Program-made: the position numbers and the translations under genes
The notes under the pieces: model-generated
Told to the model about the DNA's origin: nothing
Database searches by the model: none
What the model saw: the letters and a program-made list of their open reading frames with translations, nothing else
In this document: piece by piece, positions 54,114 to 64,000 of the stretch
Layout of the letters: each line of letters begins with the position of its first letter
Position numbering within the stretch: the first letter of the stretch is position 1
Source: Hormiphora californensis
Lineage: Eukaryota > Ctenophora > Tentaculata > Cydippida > Pleurobrachiidae
Direction of reading: 5' to 3'
Length of the DNA stretch: 64,000 nucleotides
NCBI GenBank assembly: GCA_020137815.1
Contig: CM035357.1
Location: 1,838,020 to 1,902,019 of the forward strand

Positions 54114-57100
54114 ATGTACGGTTATGTGTTCAACGCTATCAAACTTGGTTTTTATACTGATTTCGAGAAGCGATCTTGGTAAGTTGTTCTTGAAGCTGTC
54201 TGTCTGGCGCCGCGACCCATCTGAGCGCACTGTCGCGAGAATCAGATGGGGTATGGCGCCGCCATACAGAAGCTGTCTTTATTTTCTGACAGTGGTGCTC
54301 CGTCATGTTAGCCAAATGTTTGCCTGGCTAGACTGTGTTTCGGGGGTTAGAACATAACAACCAAATGTACAGTTATTGTACACACAACTGTACAGTGTAC
54401 ACACTGTGTACTACACAGTACATAGTGTACAGCGCCATACAGTATACATAGTGTACAGCGCCGCCGACAGCGTGGTCCAAAACGCAGTCCGATAACGATC
54501 TTGGTAAGTTCTTGGACCTGTCTTTATTTGCTGACAGTGGTTCTCCGTCATGTTGGCCAAATGTACACTGTACAGTTGTTGTACACACAACTGTACTGTG
54601 TACATACTGTGTACTACATAGTACACAGTGTACAGCGCCGTACAGTATACACTATACATAGTGTACAGCGCCGCCCACATGCAGCGACGTCAAAGACGCA
54701 GTCCGATAACGATATTTGCTTTTTCACGCGTTTTGGACGTCGTGGACAACGCTTTGGGCGATGCCGTGCGGGTGGCCAATATGACAGAGCACCGGTACCA
54801 CTTTTAGTACTCAAATAAGTCATTATACCCCATGTAATACCTTTAGTATCTTGTAGGTATATCATCTCCTCGACTGCAATGTTCCTGAGGATTACGATGA
54901 TTACTTGGAGTTTCTGCTGAGGACAAGTGTGCTTTGAAGCGGCCCGTGGGTTAAGTTAATTAATTAGTTAACTAATTGATTAGATAATTAATTAGATAAT
55001 TAATATATTCGAATATATTTTCAGTTCTAGCCATGGTAGTTATAAAACTGAGTATTTCACTAGACTGGATCACAGCTTCCTATTTCCAGATTCCCGTTCA
55101 TTTGGCATTGTAACCACTGTTTAAGTTTAACCTGTTTAAGTAGTTTCTATAATGTAATTTCATGTCATTAGGTATAGCGAACCACACTAAACAGGACCCG
55201 GATACTATCCTGGAGAAGTTTGGGGAGTGGTTTATCAAGGTCATGGCCAAGGAATGGAACATGAAGGTAATGTCGAGTGTCAGCCCAGGTATTGGTCAAG
55301 TAACAAATTCAATCCCATATAGTTGCCAAGGTCAGCTCTACTTTTCGTAAACATACCCAGCTATTTTTTGTAGCTATTGGGGTTTTTCATAGCACGAGTG
55401 TTTTTCTGTGTTTCCAATATACGGACTTTTATATCAATTTTTAGAGTTCCAGGACTCTAACTCAGTCTGTTATGTAATCAGTCACCGATAGTTATGTGAG
55501 CCGATAGTAATGTGAGCCGGTGTAATTTTTCTTTATTATTTTTTGTTCTATTAGGGATAAGTTGGCGAGGTCTTACCAGTATATTAACCGTTCAGATCAT
55601 CCTTCAGTGACAGCAGCAGTTTCGCTGCTCTGTCCCTGTCGGATATGGGCGGAATATAAACATAGTTATTATTATTATTATTATTAAGTCGGTCCCTAGG
55701 CCTGACACGCAGCTACCAAACATTTGACTAGGTTGTAGACCATTCCCCAAAATCCTCAGTCCCTGTTAGTCTTAAGGTTTCAAGTGTATTACGCTGACTG
55801 AATCCTAACTCCCTATCCAGATTCTGGGTCGATCACCTGCTCGATTCTTCCAAGCTTGGAACGACTTCTACGACCTAAAGACGTATGAGTACCCCAACAT
55901 GATTCCAGACTCTTTTCAAGTGGGGGCCGAGGATGCGGGGGGACTGGACCTGATCTTCCGCTCCTGGACACCTAACATGGGCCAGTTTGCAAAAGGTAAA
56001 CAACCAATCAGAGCTCGCTATTTAGGTCACGTGACTGGTTATCAGCCAATCAGGGACTAGTAGGGCCGAGGATGCGGGGGGACTGGACCTGATCTTTCGC
56101 TCCTGGACACCTAACATGGGCCAGTTTGCAAAAGGTATAGTTGTCAATATAGTTGCCAGTAGTTCATCGGGTGATTATCATGATCTATCAAGAGTGATCC
56201 GAACAATGTTCCAATTTTTGATTCCACACACATACAGGGATATTTGAACACCTCCCATCTCCCTCTGTCAGACCAATGCTCTGACCACAGTTTTTGCGCG
56301 CTCCGCTCTGACAGATCTCCCTCCCTTATCCCTTTGAATAGGAATATTGTTACACCCCCTCCCCCTCATAACAGAAATGTTGATACACCCCCTCCCCCAA
56401 ACAGGAATGGTGTTGTACCCCCCCCCCCCTCAACAGGGATGGTGTTGATACACCCCCTCCCCCAAACAGTAATATTGTCCCCCCCCCCCTCAACAGGAAT
56501 GGTGTTACACCCCCCCCCCTCCCCCAAACAGGAATGTTGATACACCCCCTCCCCCAAACAGGAATGGTGTTGTACCCCCCCCCCCCTCAACAGGGATGGT
56601 GTTGATACACCCCCCCCCCCAACAGTAATATTGTCCCCCCCCCCTCAACAGGAATGGTGTTACACCCCCCCCCTCCCCCAAACAGGAATGTTGATACACC
56701 CCCTCCCCCCCCCCCAAACAGAAATGTTGATACACCCCAAACAGGAATGGTGTTACATCCCCACCCAAATGGTGTTACACCCCCTCCCCAGTAATATTGT
56801 TACACCCCCCCCCCTCAACAGGAATGGTGTTACACCCCCCCCCTCCTCAACAGGAATGTTGTTACACCCCCCCCCCCTCAACAGGAATGGTGTTACACCC
56901 CCCCCCCTCAACAGGAATGGTGTTACACCCCCCCCCTCCTCAACAGGAATGTTGTTACACCCCCCCCCCTCATAACAGGAATGGTGTTACACTCCCCCCT
57001 CCTCCCCCAAACAGGGATGGTGTTGTACATTCTGGCGAGTTGTTACACCCCCCCCAACAGGAATGGTGTTGTACATCCCCAACAGGAATGTTGTTACACC

Positions 57101-60100
57101 CCCCCCCCAAACAGGAGTGTTGTTACCCCCCCCCCCCCCCCGAACAAGAATGTAAATTGTTGTTACACCCTCACTCCTCAAACAGAAATTGTTACACCCT
57201 CCCCTCTCCTCCCCAGTAATGTTGTTACACCCCCCCCCCCCCCCCCCCAAACAGGAATGGTGTTGTACATTCTGGCGAGTTGTTACACCCCCCCCCCTCA
57301 ACAGGGATGGTGTTATACATTCTGGCGAGTTGTTACACCTCCCCCCCCCCCCCAAACAGGAATGGTGTTGTACATCCCCAACAGGAATGTTGTTACACCC
57401 CCCCCCCCCTCCTCAACAGGAATGTTGTTACACCCCCCCCCCCCCCCCCCCCAACAGGAATGGTGTTGTACATTCTGGCGAGTTTCTTTCACGTCACACC
57501 AGACAATTTGAACTGTGTAATGGATCCCCAACAGGTTGACGGGTTTACATTTCATACAACCATCAGACTACAGTTTGATAACTCCCCACATTTAGCACGA
57601 CCTGAGGTATAACTTGGGGCCGGGATCTGTCAGTCTGTCAGTCTGTCTGTCTGTCTGACGACCTGAGGTATAACTTGGGGCCGGGATATCGCAAAACATA
57701 TGAATCTCGAGTGTCAAATGCTGGATTATTTGAAAGTTCAACTTTTAAATGGTCCAGCTCATTTGAAACGCGAGAACTTTAAGTTATAAGATTTTATTTT
57801 TACCCCTTTGATAGTCATGTTATGCCCTGAACCCTAATTGTTGTGTTTAACTGATACCCCTGACCCCTAATTGTTGTGTTTAACTGATACCCCTGACCCC
57901 TAATTGTTGTGTTTAACTGATACCCCTGACCCCTAATTGTTGTGTTTAACTGATACCCCTGACCCCTAAATGTTGTGTTTAACTGATACCCTGACCCCTA
58001 ATTGTTGTGTTTAACTGATACCCCTGACCTCTAATTGTTGTGTTTAACTGATACCCCTGACCCCTAATTGTTGTGTTTAACTGATACCCTGACCCCTAAT
58101 TGTTGTGTTTAACTGATACCCTGACCCCTAATTGTTGTGTTTAACTGATACCCTGACCCCTAATTGTTGTGTTTAACTGATACCCCTGACCCCTAATTGT
58201 TGTGTTTAACTGATACCCCTGACCCCTAATTGTTGTGTTTAACTGATACCCCTGACCCCTAATTGTTGTGTTTAACTGATACCCTGACCCCTAATTGTTG
58301 TGTTTAACTGATACCCCTGACCCCTAATTGTTGTGTTTAACTGATACCCCTGACCCCTAATTGTTGTGTTTAACTGATACCCCTGACCCCTAATTGTTGT
58401 GTTTAACTGATACCCCTGACCCCTAATTGTTGTGTTTAACTGATACCCCTGACCCCTAATTGTTGTGTTTAACTGATACCCCTGACCCCTAATTGTTGTG
58501 TTTAACTGATACCCCTGACCCCTAATTGTTGTGTTTAACTGATACCCCTGACCCCTAATTGTTGTGTTTAACTGATACCCTGACCCCTAATTGTTGTGTT
58601 TAACTGATACCCCTGACCCCTAATTGTTGTTTAACTGATACCCCTGACCCCTAATTGTGTTTAACTGATACCCGACCTAATTGTTGTGTTAACTGATACC
58701 CTACCCCTAATTGTTGTGTTTAACTGATACCCCTGACCCTAATTGTTGTGTTTAACTGATACCCTGACCCCTATGTTGTGTTAATGATACCCCTGACCCC
58801 TATTGTTGTGTTTAACTGATACCCTGACCCCTATTGTTGTGTTTATACTCTGACCCCTAATTTGTGTTTAAACCTGAACCCTAAGTTGTTTTGTAACTGT
58901 TGACCCTAATTGTTGTGTTAAAACCCTGAACCCCTAATTGTTGGTTTAACTGATACCCCTGACCCCTAATTGTTTGTTTAATGATACCCTGACCCCTAAT
59001 TGTTGTGTTTAAACTGATACCCTGACCCCTAATGTTGTGTTTATAACTGATCCCCCTGACCATGTTTAGTGTTTACCTGATACCCTGACCCCTAAGTTGT
59101 ATGTTTAACTGATACCCCTGACCCCTAATGTTGTGTTTAACTGATCCCCTGACCCTAATTGTTTGTGTTTAACCTGACCCCTACCTATTTGTTATTAACA
59201 ACCCGCCCTAATTGTTGTGTTTTAACTGATACCCCTCACCCTAATTGTTGTGTTTAACTGTCCCCTGACCCTGTTACCTACCCTGACCCCTAATTTGTTG
59301 TTTAACTGATACCCCTGCCCCTAATTGTTTGTTTTAACTCAGTTAACCCTGTACCCCTAATTTTTGTTTGTAACCCCTGACCCTAATGTTGTGTTTAATG
59401 AATACCCTGACCCCAATTGTTGTTTTAACTGATACCCCTACCCTAATTGTTGTGGTTTAACTGATACCCTGACCCCTAATTGTTGTGTTTAAATACCCCT
59501 GACCCTAATTGTTGGTTTAACTGTACCCCTGACCCAATTTGTTGTATTACTGATGACCCACCCCTATTGTTGTGTTTAACTGATACCCTTCCCCAATTTT
59601 TTTTACTGATACCCCTACCCTGACCCTAATTGTTGTGTTTAACTGATACCCCTGACCCCTAATTGTTGTGTTTAACTGATACCCCTGACCCCTAATTGTT
59701 GTGTTTAACTGATACCCCTGACCCCTAATTGTTGTGTTTAACTGATACCCTGACCCCTAATTGTTGTGTTTAACTGATACCCTGACCCCTAATTGTTGTG
59801 TTTAACTGATACCCCTGACCCCTAATTGTTGTGTTTAACTGATACCCTGACCCCTAATTGTTGTGTTTAACTGATACCCCTGACCCCTAATTGTTGTGTT
59901 TAACTGATACCCCTGACCCCTAATTGTTGTGTTTAACTGATACTCTGACCCCTAATTGCTGTGTTTAACTGATACCCCTGAACCCTAATTGTTGTGTTTA
60001 ACTGATACCCTGACCCCTAATTGTTGTGTTTAACTGATACCCGTAGCCCCTAATTGTTGTGTTTAACTGATACCTCTGAACCCTAATTGTTGTGTTTACC

Positions 60101-63100
60101 TGATACCCTGACCCCTAATTGTTGTGTTTAACTGATACCCCTGACCCCTAATTGTTGTGTTTAACTGATACCCCTGACCCCTAATTGTTGTGTTTAACTG
60201 ATACCCTGACCCCTAATTGTTGTGTTTAACTGATACCCCTGACCCCTAATTGTTGTGTTTAACTGATACCCTGACCCCTAATTGTTGTGTTTAACTGATA
60301 CCCCTGACCCCTAATTGTTGTGTTTAACTGATACCCCTGACCCTTAATTGTTGTGTTTAACTGATACCCCTGACCCCTAATTGTTGTGTTTAACTGATAC
60401 CCCTGACCCCTAATTGTTGTGTTTAACTGATACCCCTGACCCTAATTGTTGTGTTTAACTGATACCCCTGACCCCTAATTGTTGTGTTTAACTGATACCC
60501 TGACCCCTAATTGTTGTGTTTAACTGATACCCCTGACCCCTAATTGTTGTGTTTAACTGATACCCTGACCCCTAATTGTTGTGTTTAACTGATACCCCTG
60601 ACCCCTAATTGTTGTGTTTAACTGATACCCCTGACCCCTAATTGTTGTGTTTAACTGATACCCCTGACCCCTAATTGTTGTGTTTAACTGATACCCTGAC
60701 CCCTAATTGTTGTGTTTAACTGATACCCCTGACCACTAATTGTTGTGTTTAACTGATACCCCTGACCCCTAATTGTTGTGTTTAACTGATACCCCTGACC
60801 CCTAATTGTTGTGTTTAACTGATACCCTGACCCCTAATTGTTGTGTTTAACTGATACCCCTGAACCCTAATTGATGTGTTTAACTGATACCCTGACCCCT
60901 AATTGTTGTGTTTAACTGATACCCTGAACCCTAATTGTTGTGTTTAACTGATACCCCTGACCCCTAATTGTTGTGTTTAACTGATACCCCTGACCCCTAA
61001 TTGTTGTGTTTAACTGATACCCCTGACCCCTAATTGTTGTGTTTAACTGATACCCCTGACCCCTAATTGTTGTGTTTAACTGATACCCCTGACCCCTAAT
61101 TGTTGTGTTTAACTGATACCCCTGACCCCTAATTGTTGTGTTTAACTGATACCCTGACCCCTAATTGTTGTGTTTAACTGATACCTCTGACCCCTAATTG
61201 CTGTGTTTAACTGATACCCCTGACCCCTAATTGTTGTGTTTAACTGATACCCCTGACCCCTAATTGTTGTGTTTAACTGATACCCTGACCCCTAATTGTT
61301 GTGTTTAACTGATACCCCTGACCCCTAATTGTTGTGTTTAACTGATACCCCTGACCCCTAATTGTTGTGTTTAACTGATACCCCTGACCCCTAATTGTTG
61401 TGTTTAACTGATACCCGTAGTCCCAGGCACCAGATATTGAAGTACCGCTAAACGGCCCGTCCATTCTCAACCTCTTTCCTTTCTTCATCTACTTCGATAA
61501 ATTCAACGAGATTCACGCGGTTGGTGAGTCCATATCATTCTAGATCGGTGATATAGATCATCTCTCAATTTGTGTGATGCAGGAACCGACCGAATCAGGA
61601 AATACTGGTCCCTGATTGGCTGATAACCAGTCACGTGACCTAAATAACGAGTTCTGATTGGTTGTTTACTTGTTTCGGTCGGTTCCTGATGCTAAGCAAC
61701 CCCTTCTCTGTCAGCTGGTTGAGCTACTCAACAAATATCAGCGCGATGTCATGCCCCTCCTTCCACAGGGAAGTCCCTGCCTGACACCCCCTCCCCCACC
61801 CTCAGGGAAGTCCCTGGACACTGACACCCCTCCCACAGGGAAGTCCCTCGACACTGATCCCCCTCCCTCCCACAGGGAAGTCCCTGGACACTGACACCCT
61901 CCCCCACAGGGAAGTCCCTGGACACTGACCCCCCTCCCACAGGGAAGTCCCTGGACACTGACCCCCCTCCCCCACAGGGAAGTCTCTGAACACTGATCCC
62001 CTCCCTCAGGGAAGTCCCCGGACACTGACCCCCTCCCACCCACAGGGAAGTCCCTGGACACTGACCCCCTCCCCTCCCACAGGGAAGTCCCTGGACACTG
62101 ACCCCCCCCCCCCCACAGGGAAGTCTCTGGACACTGATCCCCCTCCCCCTCCCACAGGGAAGTCCCTGGATATTGTCATGCCCCTCCCCCTCCCACAGGG
62201 AAGTCCCTGAACACTGATCCCCCTCCCACAGGGAAGTCCCTGAACACTGATCCCCCTCCCCCCCACAGGGAAGTCCCTGGACACTGACCCCCTCCCCCTC
62301 CCACAGGGAAGTCCCTGCCTGACACCCTCCCCCACCCACAGGGAAGTCTCTGGATATTGTCATGCCCAACCTGATCCTCCCCCTCCCACAGGGAAGTCCC
62401 TGGATATTGTCATGCCCAACCTGATCCCTCCCACAGGGAAGTCCCTGGATATTGTCATGCCCAACCTGATCCCTCCCACAGGGAAGTCCCTGGATATTGT
62501 CATGCCCAACCTGATCCCTCCCACAGGGAAGTCCCTGGATATTGTCATGCCCAAACTGATCCCACCCCCTCAGGGAAGTCCCTGGATATTGTGATGCCCA
62601 ACCTGATCCGAACCAAGATCAACAAAAACTTCTGTCTGACGAGGCCCCGGTACGGTTCAATGACATGGAACTACCTTAGAACGAGAGACAACATGGTGTT
62701 TGAACTGTGCACCAAATCGACGGAGGGAAGTGCCAGGTTGATCAAAACTGATGAGATAGAATGTGACCTTCACATGAGACTTCAGGTTAGTTTGTGTTAA
62801 CTTGCCTGGCTAGACTGTGTTTACAAATGTAAAGGGAGGGTTAGAACATAACAAGTGTTAACAATGTTAATAATGAAATAGAATGTGACCTTCACATGAG
62901 ACTACAGGTTTGTGGAAACATTTTCATCATGTGTTATGTCTAGTATTCGACCCTTTCTAGGGGACATGGTAGCATTTTGTGACATTAACAGTTAACACCT
63001 GCACGAACGTTGGATTGTTCATACTTTCTTACGGACACAGTGTCAAGCGACTCAACACGAACGAAGCATAGCATCAACTATATCTAGATTCTAGATATAT

Positions 63101-64000
63101 CTATCACACAGGGACAAATGATGATATTTGAGGCTACTGGAGATATTCTCTTCCTTTGTTCTCCTCGGACTGAGTGCATGGCCTCATTCAAGTCTGTCTA
63201 CTTGTCCGACATGATGGCCCATGACCCAATTAAATCTCAGGTCCTAGCACCAAGTCTTCGGTGAGTTTATCTTTCTTGATCAACGGGTCAACCGGAGTCT
63301 ATAATAAGTGATTTTGTTGAGGTTATTCCCAATTCTTTTTAAATTTCCCTGATTATCCGTGCTCGACCCTCTCTCACTGTACCCCGTTAGAACACTGAAC
63401 AACATGATCCCTGCAGAATGCATCTAACACGACGAATGCTAGACGAAGAGACAATGCAGGGTGACATCCAAGCTGAGTATCTTTCCATCTTATCGACAGA
63501 GATGAAGATAACAGAGTGTTTAGTTCGACAGATACTGCCCAAGGAACTCGCTCAACAGGTAAAGGGACCCTTCTCTCTCCTAGTTGTTATAAGGATCTTA
63601 CTGAATATATTGATACATACTTCCCTCTACCACCTCACGAACGCCCTTTGTGAAGTGTGAACTTCCCCTCTCAGATTCGTGATGGAACTCCCTTTGTTAA
63701 TACACACCTTCCCCCTCTCAGATTCGTGATGGAACTCCCTTTGTGAATACACAGCTTCCCCTCTCAGATTCGTGATGGAACTCCCTTTGTGAATACACAC
63801 CTTCCCCCTCTCAGATCCGTGATGGAACTCCCTTTGTTAATACACACCTTCCCCCTTTCAGATTCGTGATGGAACTCCCTTTGTGAATACACACCTTCCC
63901 CCTCTCAGATCCGTGATGGAACCCCCTTTGTGAATACACACCTTCCCCCTCTCAGATCCGTGATGGAACTCCCTTTGTGAATACACACCTTCCCCCTCTC
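54114..64000 (+). CDS. Soluble guanylate cyclase-type subunit (H-NOX to linker; catalytic end outside window)
   Basis: Exons: 54114-54178 (MYGYVFNAIKL), 54857-54926 (tentative), 55172-55266, 55821-55995, 57458-57606, 61427-61523, 61715 to about 61768 (tentative), 62574-62785, 63112-63260, 63417-63558, then an exon starting IRDGTPFVNTH at or after 63675. Order matches sGC: H-NOX domain, HNOXA/PAS part (NLFPFFIYFDKFNEI; GQMMIFEATGDILFLCSP; VYLSDMMAHDP), and coiled-coil linker ending LPKELAQQ. The cyclase domain lies beyond the window. Aligned without gaps to beta-1, the heme-ligating His105 is Tyr (NDFYDL), and the YxSxR motif reads F-R-S-W-T. Heme/NO binding is therefore probably lost or changed, as in alpha subunits. 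Most junctions from exon 3 on close in phase; exon 1-2, 6-7 and 7-8 do not. Nearly every junction is tandemly duplicated. Confidence 0.85.
54171..54510 (+). repeat. Duplicated donor of cyclase exon 1
   Basis: cgatcttg|gtaagtt at 54171 recurs at 54498, and the following block (ctgtctttatttgctgacag plus tggttctccgtcatgtt) occurs after both. Between the copies lie a GC-rich MITE (54199-54269) and the short dispersed element. Confidence 0.8.
54199..54269. repeat. Small GC-rich MITE
   Basis: Ends ctgtctggcgccgcg and tggcgccgccatacag with catctgagcgcact inside; family of 15708. Confidence 0.75.
55924..56134 (+). repeat. 72-bp duplicated exon end bracketing a partial MITE
   Basis: The last 72 bp of cyclase exon 4 (55924-55995) recur at 56063-56134 with one difference and their own donor (gtatag). 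Between them are the middle 65 bp of MITE family 1 (gtaaacaaccaatcagagct to cagggactag). The donor gtaaac of the first copy is MITE sequence. Confidence 0.9.
56340..57457 (+). repeat. Minisatellite made of exon 5 acceptor plus exon start
   Basis: Roughly 30 units of C-run, (c)aacag and ggaatggtgttacac-like text. The units at 57013, 57250 and 57301 carry ga(a)tggtgttgtacattctgg plus cgagtt, i.e. the first 27 bases of exon 5, which begins at 57458 after the same ccaacag. Units include interspersed variants with gatac. Confidence 0.93.
57598..57688 (+). repeat. Duplicated donor of cyclase exon 5
   Basis: acgacctgag|gtataacttg plus gggccgggat occurs at 57598 and again at 57658, separated by a (gtct)n run. 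Confidence 0.92.
57833..61420. repeat. 3.6-kb 32/33-bp minisatellite
   Basis: About 110 units of tgacccctaattgttgtgtt plus taactgataccc(c). Units are near-identical except at 58620-59640, where indels are dense. The array fills the intron up to 7 bp before the exon 6 acceptor (gtcccag at 61420-61426). The minus strand has two G-runs per unit (agggg and caggggt). Confidence 0.97.
61582..61686. repeat. MITE family 1 copy
   Basis: 105 bp, inverted ends ggaaccgaccgaa / ttcggtcggttcc. It fills most of the 190-bp cyclase intron between 61523 and 61715. Confidence 0.93.
61745..62573 (+). repeat. Minisatellite made of exon 8 acceptor plus exon start
   Basis: About 22 units of a pyrimidine tract (ccctccc), cacag and ggaagtccctggacactga or, in later units, ggaagtccctggatattgtc plus atgcccaacctgatc. 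The last unit continues directly into exon 8 (cag|ggaagtccctgg at 62571). Unit length is about 30-46 bp. Confidence 0.95.
62753..62907 (+). repeat. Duplicated donor of cyclase exon 8 around a short element
   Basis: gatagaatgtgaccttcaca plus tgagacttcag|gtt (ending 62785) recurs ending 62907. Between lies the ttgcctggctagactgtgtt element, flanked on both sides by gtgttaac. Confidence 0.92.
63661..64000 (+). repeat. 47-bp minisatellite made of exon 11 acceptor plus exon start
   Basis: Seven units of cttccccctctcag followed by attcgtgatggaactccctt plus tgtgaatacaca, running to the window end. Each unit is a complete acceptor plus about 33 bases that continue the cyclase protein (IRDGTPFVNTH) in phase from exon 10. 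Confidence 0.95.

Noticed and set aside
56244-57539. Overlapping Pro-rich frames of 98-176 codons on plus and Gly-rich frames on minus
   Set aside because: They are translations of C-runs in the exon 5 acceptor array; no start context and no domain.
57833-61420. TTAGGGG-like runs on the minus strand suggesting telomeric DNA
   Set aside because: The unit is 32/33 bp with only one such run, intronic, and flanked by exons of the same gene.
58881-61488. Minus-strand frames with repeated RGQGYQLNTTI units
   Set aside because: Translation of the 32/33-bp minisatellite; no start or splice support.
61749-62369. 206-codon minus-strand open frame rich in Gly/Ser, with overlapping frames of 107-109 codons
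   Set aside because: It is the reverse reading of the cagggaagtccctgg minisatellite; a short unit without stops gives long frames in several phases.
1-64000. tRNA, rRNA or bacterial operon features
   Set aside because: I looked for T-loop-like ggttcgaatcc strings and rRNA-like blocks and found none with a foldable context; there are no Shine-Dalgarno-spaced gene runs.

Overview
The window looks like nuclear DNA of a metazoan, probably an early-branching or other invertebrate such as a sponge; the sequence does not fix the phylum. Evidence: split genes with GT-AG introns, animal-type products (kringle and Ig domains, Gemin6, nicolin-1, PCTAIRE kinase, soluble guanylate cyclase, HAPSTR1), an I/Jockey-type retrotransposon, and many MITEs and minisatellites. 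Exons were assembled by hand from splice signals and reading phase. For multi-exon genes the CDS coordinates are the span, and the exons are given in the evidence text.

Layout. 1-2.5 kb: end of a small membrane-protein gene whose intron holds a 680-bp foldback element. 3.1-10 kb: ADCK5-like kinase (+), SRR1-like gene (+), POGLUT2/3-like ER glycosyltransferase (-). 10.3-20.9 kb: four small two-pass genes with mitochondrial-type N-termini, resembling the TMEM70/TMEM186/TMEM223 group, all on +, interleaved with NOP16 and a one-finger C2H2 gene. 21.2-24.6 kb (-): a receptor of unusual build, signal peptide-kringle-Ig-Ig-TM-short tail. 24.8-26.9 kb: Gemin6 (+). 27-34 kb: Helitron-like end, C-rich minisatellites, two nicolin-1 exons, and poor-quality low-complexity sequence. 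35.7-36.9 kb: HAPSTR1 (+). 37.5-42.5 kb: hAT-type MITE, then a non-LTR retrotransposon with open ORF1 and ORF2. 42.6-52.4 kb: PCTAIRE kinase gene that lacks its catalytic-core exons here. 54.1-64 kb: soluble guanylate cyclase-type gene running off the window, with an H-NOX domain that has lost the heme-ligating histidine.

The main anomaly is at exon borders. At many exon-intron junctions the DNA is tandemly duplicated so that each copy carries a splice site plus its adjoining exon bases. This happens at the guanylate cyclase exon 1, 4, 5 and 8 donors and at its exon 5, 8 and 11 acceptors, at the exon 3 donor of the fourth TMEM-like gene, and at several junctions of the kringle-Ig gene. Some duplications are pairs around a small mobile element; others have grown into arrays of 7 to about 30 copies. 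In the kringle-Ig gene, duplication of a whole intron has left a 21-nt segment with a perfect acceptor and donor that would add 7 residues in frame. This splice-junction repeat expansion is the best candidate for something undescribed, but long-read and RNA checks are needed because some repeat-rich parts of the window look badly assembled.

The genes share no single pathway. Several are mitochondrial (ADCK5-like, the TMEM-like cluster) or secretory/ER (POGLUT, kringle-Ig receptor). Two pairs are divergently transcribed from short spacers: POGLUT/TMEM-A and kringle-Ig/Gemin6.
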